From the NCBI RefSeq assembly GCF_030272615.1, contig NC_081410.1:508237942-508301941 (forward strand): a stretch of DNA of 64,000 bases. Reading direction: 5' to 3'. Source of the stretch: Cryptomeria japonica. Taxonomy: Eukaryota > Streptophyta > Pinopsida > Cupressales > Cupressaceae. Below the pieces are notes generated by a model that was not told where the DNA came from, did not search any database, and worked only from the letters and a program-made list of their open reading frames with translations. Both the position numbers and the translations under genes were made by a program. This document shows positions 35,156 to 48,130 of the stretch, piece by piece (position 1 is the stretch's first letter; every line of letters begins with the position of its first letter).

Positions 35156-36705
35156 TGTTAATCTTAGAGGATCCGGTTTATACTGAGGGGGGCGGGGGGG
35201 GGGGGGGGTGGTGAATCAATATTAACAAAAATTTGAAATTAGAAACTAAGACTCATAAAAATTTCACCAAATCAAATATAGATCAAAACTAGAGTCATTT
35301 ACCAGTACTGGTATCTATTGAGAAACATCTTCTAAACATATATATTAATACTACACATTAAGTGCTTGTTAACCATGCATAAACTGAAAGTAAAGCAAAC
35401 AATCACATCAAAAACATTCACCATATGAACACCATGATTTTCACGTGGAAACCCAAATAGGGAGAAAACCACGGAGGGAATTGGTACCCGCAAATATTTT
35501 GCACTCTTTCGGAATGCACCCTATTAGGAGCCAAGCCCGGTTAGAAGATTATAACGATGCCTTGTTAGGAAAATATTCTGTTAGGAGTCACCCAGTTAAG
35601 GGAATTACCTCAGCCCTGCTAGGAGCTTTAATCTGTTAGGATAAACCCCGCAAGAGCATTTAGAACTCAGATATTGAGTCACCCTGTTAAGGGATTTTAC
35701 AATGTGAGGCTTGGTAGGACCTACCCTATTAAGGGATTTTATCTGCTGTAATTGTTAGAGAACAACAGTGAATGATCTGTGTATAGCACTCAATTTCTTG
35801 CTTGATCAGATCCAATCAAGTTCTAAGTTTGCATCACTCTGGTAGATCTTCTCACACACCCTAGTTCGGCTTCACACACTTCTCAAAATCACCAACACTC
35901 CAAAACATCAACGTTACCGACATAGATAACCTTTACAACTAGGTCAAAATCAAAACCATAAGACTTACTACATAGATCATTACTAAATTTTACAACTCAT
36001 TACAGATCATCATATGGATCAATACAATCAATTACATATCAATATCAGCCTTTGAATGATTATAAATCGTCATAGAAAGTTGATCTAGTACAAAGTCAAA
36101 CCCTTAGCTCATTCCACTAAGCACTTTGCACAGTCCCACAAAATTCGCTCTTCAAATGTGCCAAAACATATTTCAAAGACATCAAGCAATTTATGTTGTG
36201 TTATCATCAACATGTGAACTTAATGTAGATCACTACCAAACCAAAAATCATTACCGGTCAAGATAATTCTTTATCGGTCCTTAAACCCTACCAAAAACTC
36301 AACAAAAATTATAAACATAACTTCTGGTTTTCACAACATGATGTGGTTCTGGTCAGATACATGTTACAATGATAGAAACTTATATTCAAAACAACAAAGC
36401 CTCAATCATCACCAATTGCCAGATACAATCAAAATATTTCCTTGCTTACCGATTAATGTCCTAATTCTCAGTTTCTTGATTCTTTACCAGTAAGCCCTCT
36501 GTAGTACACCAAAAGATTTAGATGACACAATACAACATAAGTAAACATATGTAAACATTAGTTGCTATCAATGACAAAATAAATAACTAATCAATGTCAT
36601 CCATCATGCAATCTCAATCTCCTCATCACAATGTCACCTCAAATAGTCTTGTACCGATTCAATCGTCATTCTCCATCTGTATCAATTATGCCAAACATGC
36701 CAACA
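35156..36705 (-). repeat. Z copia LTR, unit 2
   Basis: About 1,550 bp. The G run is expanded here to six G, one C and fifteen G (35187-35208). The frame 35445-35639 is within the LTR and is not called as a gene. Confidence 0.87.
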
Positions 36706-36960
36706 ATATCCCCCTTTGGCATTAATGGCAACACTAAACATCAACATACTCAACTCATACTGTTCCACTCTATTCTGGACCTTCTCTGCAACTTTTCTCT
36801 TCTCTGCTGCACCTCATCTGCTACTTACACTTTATCTTTAATTACACATATTCTCCTCCTGATCATATGTCTTCTCTTATGAATAATCATATTTATTTCC
36901 CCACTTTGAAAACAATGCCAAAGGCACATAAGCATCACAAATCATCAAATCCATTGCTGT
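36706..36960 (-). repeat. Z internal tail, unit 2
   Basis: Same 255-bp remnant as in unit 1, cut at the junction with unit 3 (36960/36961). Confidence 0.85.
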
Positions 36961-37088
36961 TGACTTTCTCGAGCCTTTTGGAACTGATGGTGAGCTCCAA
37001 ATAAACCCAAGGTGAAAATTTGTTGTTTAAATGCAAATAATCTCCCAAAAAGAAAACATTAATCTTTATATCTAGAGCTCTAATACCA

Positions 37089-37719
37089 TGTTAGAATTTG
37101 TGAAATGCAAATTCAACAAGCCCAATTTTATCTTCTGATAGAATACCTGTCACACAATAAGAGACAATTGAACAACAAAGAGAATTGAAGAAAATTAACA
37201 ATAATTGAATGTATTGCTTATAAATTTCTTATTGCTTATTGATTAATTACAAAGAAGGATATGACATCCTTATAAACAAATCTAACTCTAAAGATAGAAA
37301 CCCTAAATGATATATGCACAAAAAGAATAATAGACTAATTAATGCATGACACTCTTGAAAATCTAAACATAGTTTGCTTTTCCTAGTTTGCATTATGCAT
37401 GGAGATAAACATTAATTAATTATTTGTAATTAATTAATTAACTAACAAATAAATGTTGATAATTAATTACTAACTAAGGCATTGATTATTTATTGACTTA
37501 CTATAATTAAGTAAATAATTAATACATAAATTATTTACTTTGACAAAAACTTGGAAAATTAATAAATTTATCCAAGTAATTAGGAAGGAATTGGAATTAT
37601 TTGATTCCTTTAAAATCTCTCATGTATTGAGAGAAGGCACTTATGTGGCTGATGTACTTTCTAAAATGGACACATCATTGCACAAATTTGGAGGGGATGT
37701 AGTGTGGGAGGACTTCTAA
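37089..37719. repeat. X LTR (37089-37545) and RNase H tail (37546-37719), unit 3 block A
   Basis: Complete X LTR of 457 bp, then the RNase H tail ending TAA 37717-37719. Confidence 0.8.
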
Positions 37720-37830
37720 GATGTCAAGTTGGTTGAAGGGTAATGAGTGCATCGTGAAATGTGCAAGATTCAATGCCCATTAAGCATGATTGTGACAGGT
37801 TGATGCTTGAGAGAGCTACAACTAAGTGAG

Positions 37831-38358
37831 ATGGAAGAAAATTTCTTGCTTCACTCTATCAAGAAACAACTTTCGTTTTTCGACAAGATCTTAGAGAAAT
37901 GGCTTGGGGGGATTTTCAAGTTCAACGACCACTATTTCCTACAGATTATTGAGCTATTTCTTGGCAAGGACTATTTGCACTCTAAATTTCATTATAAAAC
38001 AAATACCAACATCATCTCAATGATGGTGGCTTGGGGGTTGGTTTTTGAGGCTAGGGAGGAGGTGGTGTGGGTGGCGAATGCATGTCTTTCAAATCATTCC
38101 TTATACAGGCTAACATATATCATGGCACACATGATGGTGGGGATGGGTACATGTTGCTCTTTTGGTGAAGGAATAATGTCAAATAGTGTGGAAGCCGAAT
38201 TTTGCCCCTTCATTCATTGGAATGATGGTGCCGAAAGAGAGACAAGGATGAAGGAGGCAAGCTTGGTGTTGGAAACTCTCAAGGATTTTATTCGGGAGAG
38301 ATACGTCGAGGAAAGCAAAGAAGAAGAGTGCAGAACAAAAACCTATTTTTGGCCATGA
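37831..38358 (+). pseudogene. MEEN-A ORF, unit 3
   Basis: Starts MEENFLLHSIKKQ and stays open to 38358. A small deletion after DFIRER shifts the end into a different frame (VEESKEEECRTKTYFWP) compared with block B. The A-type residues (FEAREE, RETRMKEASLVLE) distinguish it from B copies. Confidence 0.55.
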
Positions 38359-38423
38359 AGATTGTTGGGTTAACAACCCAAGCAAGAAGAAAAAATAAAA
38401 ACTAAAATTTGCTCTTCTGTAAT

Positions 38424-38832
38424 TGTAAGAATTTGTCAAATATAGCCAAGATCTAGAGCATAATTAATAGCACAAATAAGAGAGACAAGATATTGACAAG
38501 AACAAATTATATTATCATCAAGATGCAAAATATGACCAGTTGAATAAACCATACAATGAAGATGAGCTTTCTTATAAAGGCAAGGCCATATGGTATTGTG
38601 AGCACACAAACATGAAATGTGACTTGATGACAAACAAGGGTAGGTAAGGGTGGGTAGGAGAAATAATAAAATATTTCACAAGAGGTCGATAACCCATCAT
38701 AGGTGGAATTTATCCTACAAGAAACTTCCATATGTGCACACTTCCCTAAGTTTCTCATAGACAAACTATGATGAGATGCATTTTCCTTAGTCAACTCAAG
38801 TAAAGCATAATTATGAGACATAATTTATGTCA
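38424..38832 (-). repeat. Y copia 3' LTR, unit 3 block A
   Basis: About 409 bp, as in units 1 and 2. Confidence 0.85.
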
Positions 38833-40549
38833 ATAGCCCCCTTAAGTACAACTTAGGGGAATGTACACTCAAACTAACAATGTAATATGGGTCCTAGCTA
38901 CTAGACTATGATAGCTACCCATGTACAAAAGAAAATGAAATCAAAGCAATGTAGTGCAATCTCTCACAAATGGAGAAAGGGAGAAAACCCAATGGGAAAA
39001 AACTTCCCCCAAAAGAGAGATAAAAATATAAAAGAACTCTCAAAGAAGAAGGACAAAACCTCAAGAGAGGAAAAAGCCCCCTCGCATAAGGGATGAAGAT
39101 AAAGACAATTAACCCCCTTTGATGAAATATCTTACACTCCCAAGAGATCTCTCAACTGACGAAATTTATTCTCAGTGAAGGGTTTGGTGAAAATGTCTGC
39201 AACCTTTTCTCCCATAGGACAATACTACAAATCTATTGCAAGGTGTATGCCCTTGGTCTGTTTGTGTTATGTAGTGCAACACTGGGGTTTGTGACATGGC
39301 CTAATCATCTCCTGTGGATTCTATAAGTCTAGTGGTTGTATAAGGCATTAACAGGTCAATATTTTGGTGCAACGACAACCACACTTGTAACAAGTGGTAT
39401 TGTATCTTGGTCACAAGTTCAAACCCCTCACTTGTGCTGGGGGGATTGTTGCAAGGTGTGTGCCCTTGGTCTCCTTGTGTTATGCAGTGCAACACTCGGG
39501 TTTGTGACATGATTTAACCGCCTCCTAAGGCTTCAATATCCAGTGGTTGTATCAGGAATTAACAAGTCGATCTTTTTGTGCATAGGTGACCACACTTATA
39601 ACAAAATCAATAACCTTCTCCTGAATCAAATCCCTAGTGTAGTGCATGTAGATCTCGATATGTTTGTTCCAGTAATTTTGGAATGAGTTCTTTGAGATCT
39701 AAATGGCACTTTGATTGTCGTAATGAAGAATTGTAGGTCATGTAGTTGTGAACCCAAACTCTGTCAGAATAAGTTGAAGCCAAATAGCATCAGTAGCTTT
39801 GTTAACAGCCCCTCGATGCTTAGACTCAGTTGAAGAAAGTGAAATTGCATGCTGCTTCTTTCTTTCCCAACAAATCGGGAGTGAAACAAGATGGAAGTTG
39901 TAACCTAAAGTGGACTTACGATCATCAAGATCACCAACCCAATCTGAGTCTATGTAACCAGCTAGGTGAAGTCATGTGCCTACTGCATAGTGAATTTCGT
40001 AGTGATTTGTACCCTATATATAGTGCAAGATGTGTTTGGTGGCATTCCAATGAAGCTCATGTGGTTCCTACATAAAGAATGAAATCATGCCAACCACAAA
40101 GGAAATATCAGAGCATGTTTGATTCAAGTGGATGGGACTCCCAACAAGCCGACAATATAATGTGGCATCAAGTTGAGTAGAACACTTAGCCTCAACCTTG
40201 ACTCCTAAAAGAAAGGGAGTTGGCACAAGCTTATAATCAACCACTTGGAACCGTCCAAGAATACCAAGAGCATACTTAGGCTACAAAAGTGTAATCCCAG
40301 AAGGTAATTGTGAAATCTCTATCTCAAGGAACTAGTGCAAAAGGCCTAAGTCAACCATGGAAAACGTGATCATGCAAAATAGATTTGACACTACTAATGA
40401 TGGATGAGGTTCTCCCTATAATGATCATCATCAACATAGAGAACAAGTATCAAGTGAGAGTCATCCTATTGCAAAATGTAGACATTCAGATCAAAATGAC
40501 TCCTGGTGAATCCCACAGAGAAGTAAGGAATCCATCTTGGCATACCAAG
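38833..40549 (-). pseudogene. Y copia pol 3' part, unit 3 block A
   Basis: Same arrangement as 20647-22363, interrupted by the TRIM at 39234-39603 and fused to an X LTR fragment at 40550. Multiple stops. Confidence 0.87.
39234..39603 (+). mobile_element. TRIM inside Y pol, unit 3
   Basis: Same insertion site and AAATC duplication as in units 1 and 2. Confidence 0.92.
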
Positions 40550-40969
40550 CGCTAAATGATGTATGCACAAAAAGAATAATAGACTAATTAATGCATGAAA
40601 CCTGTTGAAAATCTAAACATAGTTTGCTTTTCCTAGTTTGCATTATGCATGGAGATAAACATTAATTAATTATTTGTAATTAATTAATTAACTAACTAAT
40701 AAATGTTGATAATTAATTACTAACTAAGGCGTCGATTATTTAGTGATTTAATATAATTAAGTAAATAATTAATATATAAATTATTTACTCCGACAACAAC
40801 TTGGAAAATTAATAAATTTATCCAAGTAATTAGGAAGGAATTGGAATTATTTGATTCCTTTAAAATCTCTCATGTATTGAGAGAAGGCAATTATGTGGCT
40901 GATGTACTTTCTAAAATGGATACATCATTGCACAAAGTGGGAGGGGATGTAGTGTGGGAGGACTTCTGA
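40550..40969. repeat. X LTR fragment (40550-40795) and RNase H tail (40796-40969), unit 3 block B
   Basis: Right half of the X LTR ending CCGACA, followed by the RNase H tail with TGA 40967-40969. Confidence 0.8.
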
Positions 40970-41080
40970 GACGTCAATTTGGTTGAAGGGTAATTAGTGT
41001 ATCGTGAAATGTGCGAGATTCAATGCCCATTAAGGATGATTGTGATAGGTTGATGCTCGAGAGATCTACAACTAAGTGAG

Positions 41081-41716
41081 ATGGAAGAAAATTTCTTGGT
41101 TCACTCTATCAAGCAACAAGTTTCCTTTTTCGACAAGATCTTAGAGAAATGGCTTGGGGGGATTTTCAAGTTCAACGACCCCTATTTCGTACAAATTATT
41201 GATCTATTTCTTGGCACGGACTATCTGCACCCTAAATTTCACTAAAAAATAAATACCAACATCATCTCAATGATCTTGGCTTGGGGGTTGGTTTTTGTGT
41301 CTATGGAGGAGGTGGTGTGGGTGGCGAATGCATGTCTTTCAAATCATTCCTTATGTAGGCTAACATATATCATGGCACACATGATAGTGGGGAAGGGTAT
41401 ACGTTGCTCTTTTGGTGAAGGAATAATGTCAAACAGTGGGGAAGCCAAATTTTGCCCCTTCATCCTTTGGAATGATGGTGCCGAAAGAGAGGCACTGACG
41501 AAGGAGGAAAGCCTGGTGTGGGAAACTCTCAAGGACTTTATTCAGGAGAGAGAAGTGAAGCTGCAACTAGTGAGGGAAGCCAAGAAGAAGAGTGCAGAAC
41601 AAAAACCTATTTTTGGCCATGAAGATTACTGGGTTAACAACCCAAGCAAGAAGAAAAAAAAAAAAATTTTGCTCTTCTGTAATTGTAAGAATTTGTCAAA
41701 TATAGCCAAGATCTAG
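41081..41716 (+). pseudogene. MEEN-B ORF, unit 3 (in-frame TAA)
   Basis: Begins MEENFLVHSIKQQ. A TAA at 41243-41245 (codon 55) interrupts it. The remainder is open from 41246 to 41716. Confidence 0.6.
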
Positions 41717-42038
41717 AGCATAAATAAGAGAGACAAGATATTGACAAGAACAAATTATATTATCATCAAGAAGCAAAATATGATCAGTTGAATAAACCAT
41801 ACAATGAAGATGAGCTTTCTTATAACGGCAAGGCCATATGGAAATGTGAGCACACAAACGTGAAATGTGACCCAATGAAAAACAAGGGTAGGTAAGGGTG
41901 GGTTGGAGAAATAATAAAATATTTCACAAGAGGTGGATAACCCATCAAAGGTGGAATTTCTCCTACAAGCAACTTCCATATGTGCACACTTCCCTAACTT
42001 TCTCATATCCAAACTATGATGAGATGCATTTTCCTATA
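41684..42038 (-). repeat. Y LTR fragment, unit 3 block B
   Basis: As in the other units, but here it joins Y pol about 0.7 kb further along ('ctataat' then 'ggtgggggttgc'), so this unit lost the RT N-terminal part. Confidence 0.83.
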
Positions 42039-42760
42039 ATGGTGGGGGTTGCAAAGGTGTAACCTTGTGAGTCAGAGTTGAAGGAGTCTCATACTCCGAG
42101 TCACAATCAATTCTATCTATAATGGAGGAATGAGGCTGAGGGAGTGAGGCCAAGCTAGGAGAGCTTTCCTCAAAGTGAACACTCCTCTCAATGAACACCT
42201 CATGTGTCTTAGGATCCATAAGTCGATATGCCTTAACACCCTCAAGATAGCCAAGAAATATGCAAGGCCTACTCTAAGGTTCCAATGCCTTGCATTTTTG
42301 CAAAGGAATGTGAGCTCATGTTGGACACCCAAAGACTCTAAAATGTCTCACAATGGGCTTTCTATTATACCAAGCCTTAAAAGGAGTGGTGCCCTTCAAA
42401 TATTTGTGGGGAACCCAATTTTGGATGTCTTTGGCACAACTAATAGCCTCTGCCGAAAATGATGGTCAAAGAGAATTAGCACGAATCATGCAACTAGCCA
42501 TCTCCTTGAAGATTCTATTCTTCCTTTCTGCAACAACATTTTGTTGTGGAGTGTAGGCAATTGAATGCTAAAGGTCAATCCCCTGAAGAGTATAATATTC
42601 GTCAAGTCTATTATTCACATATTCCCTTCCATTTTCTGTCCAAAGGATCTTAACTAGCTTCCCTGATTGCTTCTCCACATGAGCCTTGAAGACTAGAAAT
42701 CTGTCAAACACTTCACTCTTGTGAACAAGATAGTAGACCCAAGTCACCAAGTATGTCATC
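42039..42760 (-). pseudogene. Y copia integrase fragment, unit 3 block B
   Basis: Only the integrase core end (42759-42568, [16 protein letters not shown]) and the integrase tail (DPKTHEVFIERSVHFEE) remain. The RT start present in units 1, 2 and 4 is deleted. Confidence 0.87.
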
Positions 42761-42947
42761 TAATTATCTTGAATAATTTACTCTCAAATGTTAACTTTAA
42801 GAGACCATTTCAAGAGTTTTACAATGAATAAAATGTAGTGCATGATTTTTTTTATATTTTAAATGGTGAATAAAAATAATAATTAGTGTGTCATTTGAAA
42901 GATTTTAATGGTTGCATGGATTTATTTATAAATTATTTCAAGGATGT

Positions 42948-44228
42948 TGTAAAGCGGAAAAATGATCGAACCCTAGTCGTTCTCCCCTCCCCAACTCCGA
43001 GGAGAGAGAAGGGAGAGTCTCTAGGGTTGATGGTTTTTCACTTGGGAGACTTTACATTCAAAAGAGGGGTTGAAACCCACAAGATCCAATCCCACACAAT
43101 GCAAGATTGGATGCTAAATGAGTTTCAAGGGTTGTGATAGCAAGGATACCCTCTTTTGTAAAGAATGTAGATAGAAAGATTGAACTAGGAATGCATAGAA
43201 AGTGAGAAAGATTCGCTTATAAACTGAGTTAGGGATATGATATGAAGCTGCGGACCTGGAATTAGCAGTAAAATGTTGAGACGGCGCTGTCTTGCAAATT
43301 TGAGCAAAATTTGACGGGACGATGGCGCTCGACGTGCACACGGTCCTCCAAAAAATCCGCGAAACGAAGGGGGATCTGTTCGTCTCTGCACAAGGATTCC
43401 AGATCTTCAATTTCAGCCGTGTACCTGCAACCTACACACAGAAAAGCGAAGACGATTGGGGGTTTAGGGATGAGGGGTTTGCCTTTAGGTCAAACCCCGG
43501 TTTTGGAATTAACCAAGAAATGAGAAATGTTGTAAATGTAATGTAAAACAAGTACTAATACCTTGTTGTAAGGATGTTTGTATCCTTATATGCGAAGGTA
43601 TAGATGTTGTTGTTTGTTGTATGTTGTATGTTGTAGCATGTAATCTGTTGTAAGTGATCTCCTCTTCAATGGTTGAATCCTTGTCTTGAATGCAACACTT
43701 AGCCTTGAATGGAGACTTAGAATGATCAATTGCTTGAAGGAATGCTTGAATGCTTGAATGCTTGAATGTCGTTTCCACGTCTTGTACACATATGTCCTTT
43801 TTCTTTTCAACCTCCAAAATGGGAGAGGAAAAGTAGTTTTTATACTTGCCAATTAGGGTTAAAAGACTGATTTTCCCGACCTTAGGCTGACCAGGAAATG
43901 TTATTTTCCAATTTGCAAACAAAAAGGCCCGAAGTCCCATAGGAGACCGGGCCCAAAATAGGGCCAGGGACCAGGGCGCTGGGCACCATGGTCCTGGGGG
44001 ACTAGGGCACTGGGCGCCCTGGTCCTGAAGGACCAGGGCGCTGGGCGCTCTGGTCCCACCTCCCGGGACAACGGGGTGCAAGGAGGATAAGGCCAGGGTG
44101 CTGGAAAAATGCAGTTTTTGGTGTCGTGAGCAAGTTTCGGGGTCTCCATTCAGGTTCAGTGTTGCATCGCCATCGTGAAGACCCAAATGTGGTCGAAATT
44201 GCAAGTGTCGCAATTTTAGGACACTACA
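42948..44228 (-). mobile_element. solo LTR, 1,281 bp, unique to unit 3
   Basis: Plus-strand ends TGTAAAGCGG and GGACACTACA. The flanking gatgt/gatgc (42943-42947, 44229-44233) is a 5-bp target-site duplication with one mismatch. The empty site is visible in units 1 and 2 ('gatgtaaataatatcc'). No second LTR or internal region is present, as expected after LTR-LTR recombination. Orientation (minus) is a guess from TGTAGTGTCC as a typical start. It is far more GC-rich than its surroundings. Frames inside it (43311-43546 plus, 44213-43509 minus) have no recognised product. Confidence 0.85.
43968..44060. repeat. three 31-bp GC-rich near-palindromic repeats in the solo LTR
   Basis: Units start at 43968, 43999 and 44030 (ggac(c/t)agggc(g/a)ctggg...). 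Each is close to its own reverse complement around a gggcgccc-like centre, so each could form a hairpin in RNA or single-stranded DNA. Confidence 0.85.
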
Positions 44229-44879
44229 GATGCAAATAATATCCTATTTTAATTCTCATACACAATTTTTCTAAAATAAGAGATCACAAACCCACTTTGT
44301 ATCCCTTTTTCCTAAAGTATATATTATCTCTCTATCAAACCTTGACCTTGAATTTAAAAATTATTTTGTTAAATATTAACAAAATATGTCTAAATCTCTT
44401 TCTCACCAATTTCTTTTTTTTTCTTTAAAAATAATTTCATTAATTTTTAAAATTAAAATTCCCTCTTTCAAATAAGTATTGTTCACTACAAAATTTAAGT
44501 TCAGCCAAGAATTAATTTCCTCTATTATTTCATTTATAATATCCAAAAATATTTAATTTTACATTTTAATTTGATATACCTTTCACACTTTATTCATAGT
44601 TAAAAAAAATCATTCAAAGTTATTTACTTTTTCACCTTCTTTCAAATAAGTATTGTTCACTACAAAATTTAAATTCAACCAAGAATTAATTTCCTCAATT
44701 ATTTCATTTATAAGATCCAAAAATATTTAATTTTACATTTTAATTTGATATACCTTCCACACTTTATTCATAGTGAAAAAAAATCATTCAAAATCATTTA
44801 CTTTTTCAATTTCAAATTGTTCACCTTATCATTTTTACATGCTAAAGTATCTACAAGAACACTACCATTTATCTCATAT

Positions 44880-46414
44880 TGTTAATCTTAGAGGATCCGG
44901 TTTATACTGAGGTGGGGGGGGGGTGGTGGTGAATCAATATTAACAAAAATTTGAAATTAGAAACTAAGACTCATAAAAATTTCACCAAATCAAATATAGA
45001 TCAAAACTAGAGTCATTTACCAGTACTGGTATCTACTGATAAACATCTTCTAAACATATATATTAATACTACACATTAAGTGCTTGTTAACCATGCATAA
45101 ACTGAAAGTAAAGCAAACCATCACATCAAAAACATTCACCATATGAACACCATGATTTTTACGTGGAAACCCAAATAGGGAAAAAACCACGGAGGGAATT
45201 GGTACCCACAAATATTTTGCACTCTTTCGGAATGCACCCTATTAGGAGCCAAGCCCGGTTAGAAGATTATAACGATGCCTTGTTAGGAAAATATTCTATT
45301 ATGAGTCACCCAGTTAAGGGAATTACCTCAGCCCTGCTAGGAGCTTTAATCTGTTAGGATAAACCCCGCAAGAGGATTTAGAACTCAGATATTGAGTCAC
45401 CCTGTTAAGGGATTTTACAATGTGAGGCTTGGTAGGACCTACCCTATTAAGGGAATTTATCTGCTGTAATTGTTAGAGAACAACAGTGAATGATCTGTGT
45501 ATAGCACTCAATTTCTTGCTTGATCAGATCCAATCAAGTTCTAAGTTTGCATCACTCTGGTAGATCTTCTCACACACCCTAGTTCGGCTTCACACACTTC
45601 TCAAAATCACCAACACTTGAAAACATCAACCTTACCGACATAGATAACCTTTACAACTAGGTCACAATCAAAACCCTAAGAGTTACTACATAGATCGTCA
45701 CAAAATTTTACAACTCATTATAGATCATCAATACAACCAATTACATATCAATATCAGCCTTTGAATGACTATAAATATTCATAGAAAGTTGATCTAGTAC
45801 AAAGTCAAACCCTTAGCTCATTCTGCTAAGCACTTTGCACAGTCCCCCAAAATTCGCTCTCCAAATGTGCCAAAACATATTTCAAACACATCAAGCAATT
45901 TATGTTGTGTTATCATCAACATGTGAACTTGATGTAGATCACTACCAAACCAAAAATGATTACCGGTCAAGATAATTCTTTATCGGTCCTTAAACCCTAC
46001 CAAAAACTCAACAAAAATTATAAACATAACTTCTGGTTTTCACAACATGATGTGGTTCTGGTCAGATACATGTTACAATGATAGAAACTTATATTCAAAA
46101 CAACAAAGCCTCAATCATCACCAATTGCCAGATACAATCAAAATATTTCCCCGCTTACCGGTTAATGTCCTAATTCTCAGTTTCTTGATTCTTTACCAAT
46201 AAGCCCTCTGTAGTACACCAAAAGATTTAGATGACACAATACAACATAAGTAAACATATGTAAACATTAGTTGCTATCAATGACAAAATAAATAACTAAT
46301 CAATGTCATCCATCATGCAATCTCAATCTCTTCATCACAATGTCACCTCAAACAGTCTTGTACTGATTCAATCGTCATTCTCCATCTGTATCAATTATGC
46401 CAAACATGCCAACA
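44880..46414 (-). repeat. Z copia LTR, unit 3
   Basis: About 1,535 bp with a run of ten G (44914-44923). Same ends as the other Z LTRs. The frame 45163-45357 inside it is not a gene. Confidence 0.87.
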
Positions 46415-46669
46415 ATATCCCCCTTTGGCATTAATGGCAACACTAAACATCAACATACTCAACTCATACTATTCCACTCTATTCTGGACCTTCTCTGCAA
46501 CTTTTCTCTTCTCTGCTGCACCTCATCTGCTACTTACACTTTATCTTTAATTACACATATTCTCCTCCTGATCATATGTCTTCTCTTATGAATAATCATA
46601 TTTATTTCCCCACTTTGAAAACAATGCCAAAGGCACATAAGCATCACAAATCATCAAATCCATTGCTGT
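46415..46669 (-). repeat. Z internal tail, unit 3
   Basis: Same 255-bp remnant, cut at the junction with unit 4. Confidence 0.85.
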
Positions 46670-46797
46670 TGACTTTCTCGAGCCTTTTGGAACTGATGGT
46701 GAGCTCCAAATAAACCCAAGGTGAAAATTTGTTGTGTAAATGCAAATAATCTCCCAAAAAGCAAACATTAATCTTTATATCTAGAGCTCTAATACCA

Positions 46798-47426
46798 TGT
46801 TAGAATTTGTGAAATGCAAATTCAACAAGCTGAATTATCTTCTGATAGAATACCTGTCACACAATAAGAGACAATTGAACAACAAAGAGAATTGAAGAAA
46901 ATTAACAATAATTGAATGTATTCCTTTGAAATTGCTTATTGCTTATTGATTAATTACAAAGAAGGATATGATATCCTTATAAACAAATATAACTCTAAAG
47001 ATAGAAACCCTAAATGATATATGCACAAAAAGAATAATAGACTAATTAATGCATGACACTCTTAAAAATCTAAACATAGTTTGCTTTTCCTAGTTTGCAT
47101 TATGCATGGAGATAAACATTAATTAATTATTTGTAATTAATTAATTAACTAACTAATAAATGTTGATAATTAATTACTAACTAAGGCATTGATTATTTAT
47201 TGACTTACTATAATTAAGTAAATAATTAATATATAAATTATTTACTTTGACAAAAACTTGGAAAATTAATAAATTTATCCAAGTAATTAGGAAGGAATTG
47301 GAATTATTTGATTCCTTTAAAATCTCTCATGTATTGAGAGAAGGCATTTATGTGGCTGATGTACTTTCTAAAATGGACACATCATTGCACAAAGTCGGAG
47401 GGGATGTAGTGTAGGAGGACTTCTAA
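46798..47426. repeat. X LTR (46798-47252) and RNase H tail (47253-47426), unit 4 block A
   Basis: Complete X LTR of 455 bp. The RNase H tail carries an extra TAG (GTG-TAG-GAG) shortly before its usual TAA at 47424-47426. Confidence 0.8.
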
Positions 47427-47537
47427 GATGTCAAGTTGGTTGAAGGGTAATGAGTGCATCGTGAAATGTGCGAGATTCAATGCCCATTAAGGATGATTGT
47501 GACAGGTTGATGCTTGAGAGAGCTACAACTAAGTGAG

Positions 47538-48065
47538 ATGGAAGAAAATTTCTTGCTTCACTCTATCAAGAAACAACTTTCCTTTTTCGACAAGATCTTA
47601 GAGAAATGGCTTGGGGGGATTTTCAAGTTCAACGACTACTATTTCCTATAGATTATTGAACTATTTCTTGGCAAGGACTATTTGCACTCTAAATTTCACT
47701 ATAAAACAAATACCAACATCATCTCAATGATGGTGGCTTGGGGGTTGGTTTTTGAGTCTAGGGAGGAGGTGGTGTGGGTGGCGAATGCATGTCTTTCAAA
47801 TCATTCCTTATGTAGGCTAACATATATCATGGCACACATGATGGTGGGGATGGGTACACGTTGCTCTTTTGGTGAAGGAATAATGTCAAATAGTGTGGAA
47901 GCCAAATTTTGCCCCTTGATTCATTGGAATGATGGTGTTGAAAGAGAGACAAGGATGAAGGAGGCAAGCTTGGTGTTGGAAACTCTCAAGGATTTTATTC
48001 GGGAGATATACGTCGAGGAAAGAAAAGAAGAAGAGTGTAGAACAAAAACCTATTTTTGGCCATGA
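47538..48065 (+). pseudogene. MEEN-A ORF, unit 4 (in-frame TAG)
   Basis: ATG at 47538. TAG at 47649-47651 (codon 38) splits it. The rest is open from 47652 to 48065 with the same shifted C-terminus as unit 3 A. Confidence 0.58.
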
Positions 48066-48130
48066 AGATTGTTGGGTTAACAACCCAAGCAAGAAGAAAA
48101 AATAAAAAATAAAATTTGCTCTTCTGCAAT

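Larger units (their letters stand above)
42761..44879. other. AT-rich flank of unit 3, split by a solo LTR
   Basis: 42761-42947 and 44229-44879 match the uninterrupted flank of the other units, with the 174-bp duplication at about 44468 and 44641. The sequence between is an inserted LTR. Confidence 0.85.

Noticed and set aside
35445-35639. Conserved 64-aa ORF starting METQIG in the array (also 45163, 54241)
   Set aside because: It lies wholly within the Z LTR. Its conservation follows from recent duplication, and its N-terminal codons cover the common copia LTR core motif.
43311-43546. Two overlapping plus-strand ORFs in the solo LTR
   Set aside because: They overlap in different frames inside a solo LTR with no homologue recognised. 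Composition explains their length.
43509-44213. 234-aa minus-strand ORF in the solo LTR
   Set aside because: Its Pro/Ala/Trp-rich core is simply the GC-rich 31-bp repeats translated. No domain.
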